From: Hevea brasiliensis
Lineage: Eukaryota > Streptophyta > Magnoliopsida > Malpighiales > Euphorbiaceae
Assembly: GCF_030052815.1 (NCBI RefSeq)
Contig: NC_079501.1
Coordinates: forward strand, 78,388,979-78,452,978
Direction of reading: 5' to 3'
DNA: 64,000 nt
Shown here: in pieces, positions 46,614 to 58,433 of the stretch
Position numbering within the stretch: position 1 is the first letter of the stretch
How the letters are laid out: each line of letters opens with the position of its first letter
Position numbers and translations under genes: made by a program
Notes under the pieces: model-generated
The model's database searches: none
What the model saw: the letters and a program-made list of their open reading frames with translations, nothing else
What the model was told of the DNA's origin: nothing

Positions 46614-48597
46614 AAAGCCTACCAAAATTCTGTCCAAAAGGTAACATGAAAATTGACCAAATCCAAATTAGTGATTATGCAAACCTGAAAATTGACCATT
46701 TGAATAGCAGTCAGTATTTTGGCCATAACTCACTCAAAACAGGTCCAAATGACCTGAAATTTATATGGTTGGAAAGCTTATACATAGGGCTACATCTTTT
46801 GTAAAGATCACAAAACCCAGAAATGACCATAAGTAAGTCAAAATACTTGCATAAGTTCAGGTATAAAAACTGCCAGAATCGGAAATGACCTAAAAATGAT
46901 CTAAGTTTGCCATTTTAGTGCAATCTATCCAGCAATAGTAAAATGACCATAACTTGGTCTAGTAAACTCCAAATGACCTAAAATTTGTGGCAAAAGTTCA
47001 CTAAGACATAGACCTATAAGTTTGTAATTCTGACAAGAACCCAAAAACTGAGGAAACTAGGTCATCCGACTAGGTCAAAATAACATAGCAAAATTCGATA
47101 AATTGCAATAAAATGCAATACACTTGAAAATGAATTTGGTAGCATGTACCAACACTAAAGGACTATAAAATGTGACATATTGGTAACATTAAAATTTATT
47201 CCCTTAGAGTGCATCAAAGGTCAACATTATAGGTTGACTAATGAAAGCAATAGTATTAAATAAATTAATTATTGAACCTTATTGTTAGAGACAATTTAAA
47301 TGAGTACTGAAACACTTTAAATTGTGTATTTCAGTTAGCAAAGACTCAGGGAAGGGGAAGGAAACACTGAGTCAAGGCCAAGAGGTTACTCTTCAGAGGT
47401 TTGTGCACAACAGTTATTTCTTTTGAATTTTCAATTGAAATAAATTATGACAATTTGTATGTTATTGCTTAAATTGTGGAAAATTTATTTGAATGAAATT
47501 TGATGGATACTTATAGTTTAAAAAATATTGTAAATGGTTTGAAACCACAGCTATCATGTATATTTGATTCAATTCCTCACTATCTTGTCTAATGGGATGA
47601 ATTGGCTTTGAATTCCCTCTCTGGCTGAAGTGTAGAGGTGTGTGCCAGTTGAGGACGAATAGGATGAGTACTCATATAATTGCTAGCTAGCTATGTTATT
47701 CCTCATTAGCCATTGGCTTTTGGGACAAATTGGACTTTGGAATCATGATTAAGCTGGGTGTGTGATTTATTGATATTCATTGAGACATTGTGTAATGGTT
47801 TTTAATTCTTTATGACATTCTTTGTCTTTTGAATTTAACTATGATTTTAAGTATCCACAGTTTATATGATTTATGGTTTATGGTTTTAAATTGCATTTTC
47901 TTAATGTTGTGCACCAATGAGACATTGGCTCAGCGATAGCTTTTTCATTACTGTCGCAGATAGACAGACAGACAGAGTAGCAAAGTAGGCAGACAGAGCA
48001 GCAAAGTAGGCTGCTTGTGCTACATTTTGGGATTCTGCCGGGTATATTGAGTATACCACTTTTTGTAATTTTTGTTGTAATTTATGTGCACTATATGTAT
48101 ATATTGTACTTAGTCTTGAGCAGTTGTAAACTAAAGTTGTAATATATTTATTTCTTATCTCAGCTTTTGAACTACTCAGTCAATTTGTAGTCTATCTTTG
48201 GAAATATTGAAAATTGATGTTGAATTGAGTTTGACAAATGTTGAGAAAATTGATTTGTGTTGAGCCATACTGGAGTTTGGGATTGAACAAATATATTGGA
48301 AGTGCTTTTTACAGGTTTTTGAAGAACTGTTTTATTCAAAATACATATGGCACTCTGCTAAAATTTTTACAGAAATTAATGATACTTCATATTTGTTAAT
48401 TGGGTTCACTTCAGTTAAAAAAAAAAAATTCTAACACCTGTCTAAAGTGCTCACCACTGTAAAAAGGAATAAGAAAAGGTTTAAAATCCCTTGCAGTATA
48501 TTTAATGGGTTATCAGTAGACGAAGTTTGGTAATTCATTAGGTATACTATGGGATCATGTTATGCCTTACGGAGGGTGATAGCCTTCAAAACATCCC

Positions 48598-51500
48598 TGT
48601 AACACCCCTCACCCGTCTATAGTGTAGCCGAGCAAGGTGTGCCACATTTGGTGTCGGAGCACCCTATCTTGTCCTGTCGTGTCTCTTGTTAATTTTAAAC
48701 TTTGTAGAAAACATGTGGTAATGTTTTTTTTTATCACAATTTATCTCTGTTGAAACCTGGGCAGAGCCTCCTCTGTTTTATTGGCATATGACGGGTTTCA
48801 ATAGTTACCTGTCAAAAACAATTTCATATCATATATGTTCTATTCATCTGGTCATATAACATATCATATCATATATGTTCATTCAATTTCAAGAAAATAA
48901 TATTTTTCATTCATTCATACATATGGAAATTATACATAAAAGTTCATAAGTTTATTTTACAGTCTCAAAAATATCAATACAATTTGTTACATCATCAACT
49001 ATAATTACATAAACCAAGATACTAATCTATACATGGGCACTACCAAAATATTACAACTAATGAGGTGACTATGGATGTGGATCAGAGTGAATCCGACAAT
49101 CAGAATCGAGCACTACTATGGCGGCTGTTGTGTCTGGTCTCCAGTACCTACATGATGGAAAATCCAACACGCTAAGCAAATTGCTTATTGGTGCAGAATT
49201 TTAAAGAAATTCAAATAAATAATTATAAATAATAATTCTGCGTAATTTTTTGCAATTATAGGTCACTTGCATATTTTACTGCACTTTGAAAATAAATTAT
49301 TTTGCAGTATCTTTTCTGTGTATTTATTTCATTCTTTGTCTTTTTAAACTCATGTTAGAGTTTTTGAAATTATATCAGTGTATTTTATGTCATATTGGTG
49401 TATTTTATGTCACATCTGTATATTTCATGTCATATCTGTATAATTCAAGTCATATCTGTATATTTGTGCTCAAGTAATCTATAACAAACTATAATGCTGG
49501 ATACACAAGAGTATACGGGTTAGACAGTCATATGTCTATCCTGTATACATCTGTTAGGCATGAGGCCAGTTGTCAAGCTTGTAAAGCCAGAAATAAAGTT
49601 ATGCACAATGGCATCTATCATGTCAGGCACAAGGCCAGTGGACAGGCATATAATAGCCTGTATACAACTGTCTGTCAGGCACAAGGCCAGCGGTCAAAAA
49701 TCATATCAGACATATTTTGTCAATCAATGATTATTCATGTAGGCAGTACTGCTATCTGTAGTCCCTAATTGGTATACCAATCGATCCAACTATATATATA
49801 AGTCTAGGTACACTTTGGGCAAATTAGTATTATTAAGTACTTATAGTTTTATTATTTCATGCTATGTACCATTAAGGGTTCATAACATATTGTTATTTCA
49901 CTTTATGTACTATCTATGCTTTATGCCATTTTCATGTCATTATAAGGGAACATAGGTCCCAAGTACATATTCATATAACTTATGTATTTATCATTCTCAT
50001 TATTTTATGTCATGTACTATACATATTTACATTTTATGTTTCAACTGATTTCATGTCACCTTGTAGTGGGAAAGTGGGAAAAGTGTGTCCCACATATCTA
50101 TTTCATGTAATTTAGCATGTAATGACTTATTAGGGATAAGTCAATAATTTATTTCTAGAACCTTTCTTTAGGTGCTTTAATGTCTTGTCTTTGCATATCA
50201 AATTGAGTAATTTGTGGCTACTGTTTAGCCACACTTTCTCAATGGAAGTTATTCCTCTATGTCTTGTTTTTATTTTCCTTTGAATCATGTCATTTGGATT
50301 TGTATAACTCAAGTTATGGTCAAATAACCATAACTAGGTCAATTCTGGATTTTGGTTCCGTTACAAGGCAGTTTTAGTGTTGAACTTAACCAATTTATTT
50401 CGACAGCTTATAGTGACATTTAGGCCTAGTGTGCTTCATAGGATTTATTGCCCTATGTCTTATGGTCACTTAGAAACTTTAATTGTAAATTTTCAAGTCT
50501 TGTTGAACTAATTATAGCCACATTATTGGCCTAGACTTAAATGCCCTATACTAACATGATATCTATTTAGGTCAGTAGCTTTGACCTTAAATTTAGGCTT
50601 CATACATTTATAAGTTAAGGAAGATTTCTAAAAAAAAGTTTTAGGTCTGTTTATTAGCTTTCTAGATTGGTATGGCTCATTTCATTTAAAGACTTCTAAT
50701 GCGAGATATACTTAAATGAATATGCTAGATTTAATGGTCCCTTATACCATTTCTAGATTTAGTATGCCAATTTAATGAAGTTAATTAACCTAGTTCCATT
50801 AATTTTTGGGTTTTGGTCAAAATACCATTATTGTTGACCTATGTCTTATTGAAATTTTGGCACTGATTTCATGTCATTTGGAGTTCTATGGACCAAGTTA
50901 TGGTCTCTTTACCAAGGCTGGTCAAGTGGCCTTTATTTGGCAATTGTGGGTTGCATTGGTTCTGGACAGTTTTGGTACCCCAACTTGGGCAAGCAATTTG
51001 ACTTGGTTAATGGCATTTCTGGGTTCTATGATCTTCACAAAAGTTGTAGCTCTATATATAATCTTTCCAACGGTATAAATTTCAGGTCATTTGGACATGT
51101 TTTCAATGAGTTATGGCCAATTACGTGATTACTGTTCATATGGTAAAAAATCTGGGTTGCAAATTGCCAATTACAGATTTGGTAAATTTTTAGGTCAATT
51201 TCTGGATAGAATTTTGGTAAGGTTTCTACATGAAAGTTGGCACATTTTATGCCTAGTTTTACCTTCAATTGGCTTCATATCAATTGGGATCACACAATTA
51301 GGGTTATTGTCCCAAATGCATACTGCCCTTCTACCATTCCTCAATTACACAACCATTACACATTCAAAGCCCTAATCCTTAAAATCCCATACCTGAATTC
51401 TAGATTTATAATGTACTAACATCATTTATCACATCTCATTATGGTCAATTGGAGCAGTATATACAAGTCCTCAATACACCAAATACAATCTTAATTCACA

Positions 51501-52836
51501 AAGTCAAAATCAACATAATATACATGAATATACCTAACAATTACATAGAATTCCAACCAATAATTTACCATACACTTCCATGAATCTATTAATACCAATA
51601 TTCACTAATTTAATTCATGGAATTTAACACTCTTCTTAGTTCACCATGGCTGTTGAAATTCCCCAATTTGCCAAAGCCTTCAACACTACATTTAAACCCC
51701 CAATTCACATGTTCAATCACACATACACATGGAATTAATTCACTAACATTTCAAATTACTTTAATCAACCTTAATTTCCATCAAATTCATATAAGAACAA
51801 TGCAATTACCATTCACTTCCATAGCTGCCAAAAATTGTACACATCAATAATTCATCAAATCTTTCAAATTTTTTCACCATTCAACACATCTTAACCTCAA
51901 TACAAACTTTAATTAAGAGAGGTAAGTAAAACCAGCACTAACCTTTGTTGAGCTTAATCAAACTTCGCCAAAACTCTTCTTTCTTGCTCTCTATACCTTC
52001 CCCAAGATGTGTAGACCACTTTTAATGAAGACACTTGCAAGAAATCATGGCTTAATCATGGTAGATGGAGCCTGCTTCCATGGCCGGCTATGGAGGACAA
52101 TGAAGAATTTGGGAGAAAATGGGATTCGGCAAAGGATGAAGGTTGAAGATGAGTGTGATGAATGGCTATCCACTTGTCAACTTAGGCTTATATATTCCCA
52201 TAGTGCTCCACTAATGTTAATTAAACATTTAAATAATTAACTTTAATTAATTCTAATCACACCCCTTTAATTTCCCTTAATTATTCTATATATATGATTT
52301 CTAATTTTCATGGCATTTTCAAAATTTAACACCACTTATTTTTCATGGATATTTAGGTTAAAAGTCAACTCTAGGTGTCAATTGACCAAAATACCCCTCT
52401 TCGGGTTGTATTTTGAATTTTTCTGTACTACCGATTAACTCCTTGACCCGCCGATTTTTTTAATTTTTATTTTTCATTTATACTGACTTACTAATTTTTC
52501 TTTGACATTTTCAATGTCAATTACACCTCGGTAGACCTTTAATTAGGTCCCAAAAATATTTCCCAGGATTCCCTGCGGTCCAGGGTTAGTTAACGATCCC
52601 CGCCGTAACTTCCCGGTACGGTTACCGATCGCTACGGTTTCTGGCTCGTTTAACCTAATTGCATTTCTTTTCTTTTCTTTTCTCTTAATTTTTGTTGTAT
52701 TTTCTTACCATGTATTCCATCATTTTATGTCTCCTCACTATCCTTTAAGTGTAGTTCCAGACATTCTAGCTGTCCGGACATACGTTAGCTGTCGGAACAA
52801 TAGAACGTACGGACTACCTATGGTGAGGGTGCTACA
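48598..52836 (-). repeat. 3' LTR of element E
   Basis: The plus strand runs TGTAACACCCC ... GGTGCTACA. It contains a TATA box (TATATAA, minus sense, 52188-52194), a donor-like AAAG|GTTAGTGC starting at 51942, and 22-bp tandem copies around TATCTGTATATTTCATGTCA (49372-49465). Confidence 0.93.
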
Positions 52837-53136
52837 ATTTTTTCCCTCTAAATAAAATTTCATCCTCGAAATTTACCCAGTGTAAATAATCAAGGAACCG
52901 CTCTCTCTTTGTCTTTTCACTTTTTCGTGTTATAATACTTTACTTTCTCTCTAGTCTGTCTTACTAGTCCTAGCTTTATAATCTTATCCTTATCTCAATT
53001 TACTATCAGAAATATGTAGCTCTATGCAATAGTCCCAAGTCAGTACTGTAATCTGCAGCTTATAGCACATACATCGAGAACATTGCGTAGTTACCACGGT
53101 ATATCCCAATAGATCAGATTTTTCCTGTACTTATCC

Positions 53137-53331
53137 TTAATCAGTTATGTGTTCATCCTCTTTTATCTCATATACAGTCTCTGTCTTATTTCTATCCATT
53201 ATCTTTAATACGATCCTTTTCGGTTGATAATCTATCATCACCTTATGACCTAAAGGGTTGGTGATAAATATGTCATCTTCTAACCCATCTATCGATCTAG
53301 GAGACCCGTGCTCTGAAGGATCAGATGCCAT
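53137..53331 (-). pseudogene. Element E gag-protease fusion remnant
   Basis: The ATG at 53331 (MASDPSEHGSPRSID) corresponds to the gag start of element A. The frame then jumps to the protease segment DDIFITNPLGHKV ([13 protein letters not shown]) and jumps again to IDYQPKRIVLKI ([13 protein letters not shown]), ending EDEHITD. The active-site DPGS and all later domains are deleted, so two separate deletions kept one open frame of 64 residues. An upstream in-frame ATG at 53358 lies within the acceptor-like tract. Function is not expected. Confidence 0.75.
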
Positions 53332-53336
53332 CGATC

Positions 53337-53356
53337 CTATAAAATAGACAAAGAAC
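53337..53356 (-). promoter_or_regulatory. Putative splice acceptor before gag of E
   Basis: The minus strand reads TTCTTTGTCTATTTTATAG|GATCG and then the gag ATG at 53331. Paired with the donor at 56830 it would remove 3494 nt. Confidence 0.5.
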
Positions 53357-53456
53357 ATATCTGCATTAGTGTCACCTCGACTCTATCTAAAGGCCCATGC
53401 ATGTAATGCACTCTATCTATTTCTATCTATCTAGGTCTAAGACCACCTAAACCTTT

Positions 53457-53468
53457 GCTCTGATACCA
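53457..53468 (-). other. Primer-binding site of element E (Met-tRNA)
   Basis: The minus strand reads TGGTATCAGAGC; a 5-nt spacer separates it from the LTR end at 53474. Confidence 0.9.
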
Positions 53469-56400
53469 CTTTATATAACACCCCTCACCCGTCTACAATG
53501 TAGCCGAGCAAGGTGTGCCACATTCGGTGCCAGAGCACCCTATCTTGTCCTGTCGTGTCTCTAGTTAATTTTAAACTTTGTAGAAAACATGTGGTAATAT
53601 TTTTTTTATCACAATTTATCTTTGTGGAAACTCGGGCAGAGCCTCCTCTGTTTTATTGGCATATGGCAGGTTCCAATAGTTACCTGTCAAAAACAATTTC
53701 ATATCATATCTGTTCTATTCATCTTGTCATGTAATATATCATATCATATATGTTCATTCAATTTCAAGAAAATAATATTTTTCATTCATTCATACATATG
53801 GAAATTATACACAAAAGTTCATAAGTTTATTTTACAGTCTCAAAAATATCAATATAATTTATTACATCATCAACTATAATTACATGAACCAAGATACTAA
53901 TCTATACATGGGCCCTACCAAAATATTATAACGGATGAGGTGACTATGGACTGTGGACTGTAGCAGATTTGGACAACTGTAATCAGAGTACTACTATGGC
54001 GGCTGCTGTGTCTGATCTCTAGTACCTACGCGATGGAAAATCCAACGCGCTAAGCAAATTGCTTAGTGGTGCATAATTTTAAAGAAATTCAAATAAATAA
54101 TTATAAATAATAATTCTGCATAAATTTTTGCAATTATAGGTCACTTGCATATTTTACTGCACTTTGGAAATAAATTATTTTGCAGTATCTTTTCTGTGTA
54201 TTTATTTCATTCTCTGTCTTTTTAAATTCATGTTAGAGTTTTTGAAATTATATCAGTGTATTTCATGTCATATTGGTGTATCTGTCATATCTGTATATTT
54301 CATGTCATATATGTACATTTCATGTTATATCTGTATAATTCAAGTCATATCTGTATATTTGTGCCCAAGTAACCTATAACAAACTATAATGCTGGATACA
54401 TGGGAGTATACGGGTTAGACAACCATATGTCTATCTTGTATACATCTGTCAGGCATGAGGCCAGCTGTCAGGCTTGTAAAGCCAGAAATAAAGTTATGCA
54501 CAATGGCATCTGTCATGTTAAGCACAAGGCCAGTGGACAGGCATATAATAGCCTGTATACAACTGTCTGTCAGGCATAAGGCCAGCGGTTAGAAATCATA
54601 TCAGACACATTTTGTCAATTAATGATTATTCATGCAGGCAGTACTGCTATTTGTAGTCCCTAATTGGTATACCAATCAATCCAACTATATATATAAGTCT
54701 TGGTACACTTTGGGCAAATTAGTATTATTAAGCACTTATAGTTTTATTATTTCATGCTATGTACCATTAAGGATTCATAACATATTGTTATTTCACTTCA
54801 TGTACTATCTATGCTTTATACCATTTTCATGTCATTATAATGGGAACATAGGTCCCTAGTACATATTCATATAACTTATGTATTTATAACTCTCATTCTT
54901 TTATGTCATATACTATACATATTTGCATTTTACGTATCAACAGATTTCATGTCACCTTGTAGTGGGAAAGTGGGAAAAGTATATCCCACATATCTATTTC
55001 ATGTAATTTATCATGTTATAACTTATTAGGGATAAGTCAATAATTTATTTCTAAAACCTTTCTTTAGGTTCAGCTTTAATGTCTTGTGTTTGCATATCAA
55101 ATTAAGCAATTTGTGGCTACTGTTTAGCCACACTTCCTCAATGGAAGTTGTTCTTCTATGTCTTGGTTTTATTTTCTTTTTTGAATCATGTCATTTGGAT
55201 TTGTATAACTCAAGTTATGGTCAAATAACCATAACTAGGTCAATTCTGGATTTTGGTTCCCTTACAAGATAGTTTTAGTATTGAACTTAACCAATTTATT
55301 TGGACAACTTATAGTGACATTTAGGCCTAGTGTGCTTCATAGGATTTGTTGCCCTATTTCTTATGGTCACTTAGAAATTTTAATTGTAATTTTTCAAGTC
55401 TTGGAACTAATTATAGCCATATTATTGGCCTAGACTTAAATGTCCTATACTAACATTTAGGTCAGTAGCTTTGACCTTAAATTTAGGCTTCATACATTTA
55501 TAAGTTAAGGAAGATGTCTAAAACAAAGTTTTAGGTCTATTTCTTAGCTTTCTAGATTGGTATGGTTCAATTCATTTGAAGACTTCTAGTGGGAGATATG
55601 CTTAAATGAATATGCTGGATTTAAAGGTCATTTATACCATTTCCAGATTTGGTATGCCAACTTAATCAAGTTAATTGACCTAGTTCTATTACTTTCTGGG
55701 TTTTGATCAAAATACATTATTGTAGACCTATGTCTTATTGAAATTTTGGCATTGATTTCATGTCATTTGGAGTTCTATGGCCAAGTTATGGTCTCTTTAC
55801 CAAGGCTGGTCAAGTGGCCTTAATTTGGCAATTCTGGGTTGCATTGGTTCTGGACAATTTTGGTACCCCATATTAGGCAAGCAATTTGACTTGGTTAATG
55901 GCATTTTTGGGTTCTGTCATCTTCACAAAAGTTGTATCTCTATGTCTAAGCTTTCCAACAGTATAAATTTCAGGTCATTTGGACCTGTTTTCAATGAGTT
56001 ATGGCCAATTACATGATTACTATTCATATGGTCAAAAATCTGGGTTGCAAATTACCGATTCCGGATTTGGTAAATTTTTAGGTCAATTTCCGGACAGAAT
56101 TTTAGTAAAGTTTCAACATGAAAGTTGACAAATTTTATGCCTAGTTTTACCTCCAATTGGCCTCATACCAATTGGGGTCACACAATTAGGGTTATTATCC
56201 CAAATGCATACTGCCCTTATACCATTCCTCAATTACACAACCATTATACATTCAAAGCCCTAATCCTTAAACTCCCATACTTGAATTCTGGATTTATAAT
56301 GTACTAACATCATTTATCACATCTCATTATGGTCAATTGGAGCAGTATATACAAGTCCTCAATACACCAAATACAATCTTAATTCACAAAGTCAAAATCA

Positions 56401-56823
56401 ATAAAATATACATGAATATACCTAACAATTACATGGAATTCCAACTAATAATTTACCATACACTTCCATGAATCTATTAATACCAATATTCACTAATTTA
56501 ATTCATGGAATTTAACACTCTTCTTAGTTCACCATGGCTACTGAAATTCCCCAATTTTCCAAAGCCTTCAACACTACTTTTAAACCCCCTATTCACATGT
56601 TCAATCACACATACACATGGAATTAATTCACTAACATATCAAATTATTTTAATCAACCCTAATTCCCATCAAATTCATATAAGAACAACGCAATTACCTT
56701 CCACTTCCATAGCTGCCGAAAATTGTGCACATTAATAACTCATCAAATCCTTCAAATTTCTTTTCCATTCAATACATCTCAACCTCATTTTAAACTTTAA
56801 TTAAGTGAGATAAGGAAAACTAA

Positions 56824-56830
56824 CACTAAC
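56824..56830 (-). promoter_or_regulatory. Putative splice donor in 5' LTR of E
   Basis: The minus strand reads AAAAAAA|GTTAGTG; 246 nt downstream of the TATA box at 57076-57082, the same spacing as in the 3' LTR. Confidence 0.45.
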
Positions 56831-57075
56831 TTTTTTTGAGCTTGATCAAACTTCACCAAAACTCTTCTTTCTTGCTCTCTATATCTTCCCCAAGGTGCGT
56901 AGATCACTTTTAATGAAGACACTTGCAAGAAATCATGGCTTAATCATGGTAGATGGAGCTTGCTTCCATGGCCGGCTATGGAGGACAATGAAGAATTTAG
57001 GAGAAAATGGGATTCGGCAAAGGATGAAGGTTGAAGATGAGTGTGATGAATGGCTGTCCATTTGTCCACTCAGGC

Positions 57076-57082
57076 TTATATA
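57076..57082 (-). promoter_or_regulatory. TATA box of element E 5' LTR
   Basis: The minus strand reads TATATAAGCC, about 645 nt from the LTR start, leaving about 3.6 kb of R plus U5. Confidence 0.65.
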
Positions 57083-57724
57083 GTCCCATACTGCTCCACT
57101 AATGTTTATTAAACATTTAAATAATTAACTTTAATTAATTCTAATTACACCCCTTTAATTTCCCTTAATTATTGTATATCTATGATTTCTAATTTTCATG
57201 GTATTTTCAAAATTTAACACCACTTATTTTTCATGGACATTGAGGTCAAAAGTCAACCATAGGTGTCAATTGATCAAAATGCCCCTCTTCGGGTTGTATT
57301 TCGAATTTTTCGGTACTACCGATTAACTCCTTGACCCGCCGATTTCTTTAATTTTTGTTTTTCGTTTATACTGACTTACTAATTTTTCTTTGACATTTTC
57401 AATGTCAATTACACCTCAGTAGACCTTTAATTAGGTCTCAAAAATATTTCCTAGGGTTCCTCGTGGTCCAGGGTTAGTCAACGGTCCCTGTCGTAACTTC
57501 CCAGTGCGGTCACCTATCGCTACGGTTTCTGGCTCGTTTAACCTAATTGCATTTCCTTTTTTTTATTTTCTCTTAATTTTTTTGGTATTTTCTTACCATG
57601 TATTCCATCATTTTATGTCTCTTCACTATCCTTTAAGTGTAGTTCCAGACATCCTAGCTGTCCGGATAGACATTAGCCGTCGGAACAGTAGAACATACGA
57701 ACTACCTACGGTAAGGGTGTTACA

Positions 57725-58345
57725 ATCCCCCCTGTTGAGGAACAGACTCTCCTTCTTTTGTTGGTTACTAATCAGCTGTTCTTGATGTATTTGTTGGGGA
57801 CTACGAGGGGCTAATACAATTCTTTTCCCCTCCTTCATAAAAGAATAAGTATTTTTAAAACCATCATGCACAACCCTTCTATCAAATTGCCATGGCCTCC
57901 CTAACAACAAATGGCTAGCATTCATGGGCACAATGTCACACACAACTTCATCTTTATACTTGCCTATGGAGAAAGGGACAACTACTTGCTTAGTCACCTT
58001 AACATCACCATCATTATTCAGCCATTACAATTTATAAGAATGAGGATGCACTAAGGTGGGCAGATTAAGTTTCTCAACTAAGGTAGTAAAAGCAACATTA
58101 GTACAGCTACCACCATCAATAATGACATTACATACCTTGTTGAGAATAGTGCATCTGGTATGGAAGATGTTCTCTCTTTGCTCTTCCTCTTTTGTTGCAT
58201 GTGCAGTTAAGGTTCTTCTGACCACTAACATCTCCCCAACATCAGCATACTCTACTTCCTCATCACCATATGCTTCATGATTCTCTTCCTCTTCGCAAGT
58301 CTCATTTTCACTCTGTAGCTCCCATTGGGCTTCCCTCAATACCAT
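57725..58345 (-). pseudogene. pol: Element D protease
   Basis: VCNVIIDGGSCTNVAFTTLV carries the protease active-site region (DGGS form), followed after a break near 58000-58025 by VVPFSIGKYKDEVVCDIVPM and HLLLGRPWQFDRRVVHDG. The frame runs to NQQKKESLFLNRG, where element E and then LTR F interrupt; pol resumes at 42488. The N-terminal part is acidic (CEEEENHEAYGDEEVEYAD). Confidence 0.87.
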
Positions 58346-58433
58346 TACTCTCTTGTTGGGACATTCTGAAGCAATGTGTCCATGGCCAAGGCAATTGAAG
58401 CATTTTATGTCTCAACTTCTTTTGGGAGGGGCT
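58346..58433 (-). pseudogene. gag: Element D gag zinc knuckle
   Basis: The minus strand reads IKCFNCLGHGHIASECPNKR, a CX2CX4HX4C knuckle that binds genomic RNA in related elements, in frame with the protease ORF. A TGA two codons before it probably replaces CGA. Solo LTR H separates it from the rest of gag. Confidence 0.88.

Larger units (their letters stand above)
42489..48578 (+). repeat. Solo LTR F (plus strand), interrupted by LTR I
   Basis: It starts TGTAACACCCC at 42489 in element D's pol. The first part matches the U3 and leader of element E in reverse orientation, while the last 1.2 kb resembles the U5 of element C (ATGCCTTACGGAGGG at the end). Solo LTR I (44100-46613) sits inside, so F itself is about 3.6 kb. 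TATATAAAG at 43117-43125 and AAGAG|GTAAGTG with the GT at 43372 fit the leader-intron pattern. The right end is uncertain (48570-48588) and no duplication of TATGT is seen there. Confidence 0.7.
52837..53473 (-). other. Internal region of element E
   Basis: Polypurine tract at 52837-52850 (plus strand ATTTTTTCCCTCTA), the conserved AAATTTCGAGGATGAAATTT (minus sense) at 52853-52872, a stretch of unassigned sequence, the fused gag-protease remnant, and the PBS. Almost all gag and pol are missing. Confidence 0.85.
48598..57724 (-). mobile_element. Element E: non-autonomous long-LTR element
   Basis: Two LTRs of 4239 and 4251 bp flank only 637 bp of internal sequence, with target-site duplication ATCCC (48593-48597 and 57725-57729). 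PBS, polypurine tract and a short gag-protease remnant survive. LTRs differ at about 6 percent in sampled stretches. It is an internal deletion derivative of the element A family and must have used proteins supplied in trans if it moved in this form. Confidence 0.95.
53474..57724 (-). repeat. 5' LTR of element E
   Basis: It matches 48598-52836 throughout. The plus-strand left tip reads TATAACACC rather than TGTAACACC. The U3 end (GGGTGTTACA, 57724) abuts the duplicated ATCCC. Confidence 0.93.

Noticed and set aside
46218..46804. Arg/Pro-rich ORFs on both strands in a GC-rich patch
   Set aside because: They lie inside solo LTR I, come from CGCCGG-rich low-complexity sequence and overlap each other; no domain is visible.
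49372..49465. Regular short repeats that might suggest a CRISPR-like array
   Set aside because: Units are contiguous 22-bp tandem copies without spacers, inside a plant LTR.
52007..52240. Plus-strand ORF with a near copy at 56895-57083
   Set aside because: Both lie at the same place in the two LTRs of element E, antisense to its leader; the conservation is LTR identity, not protein coding.
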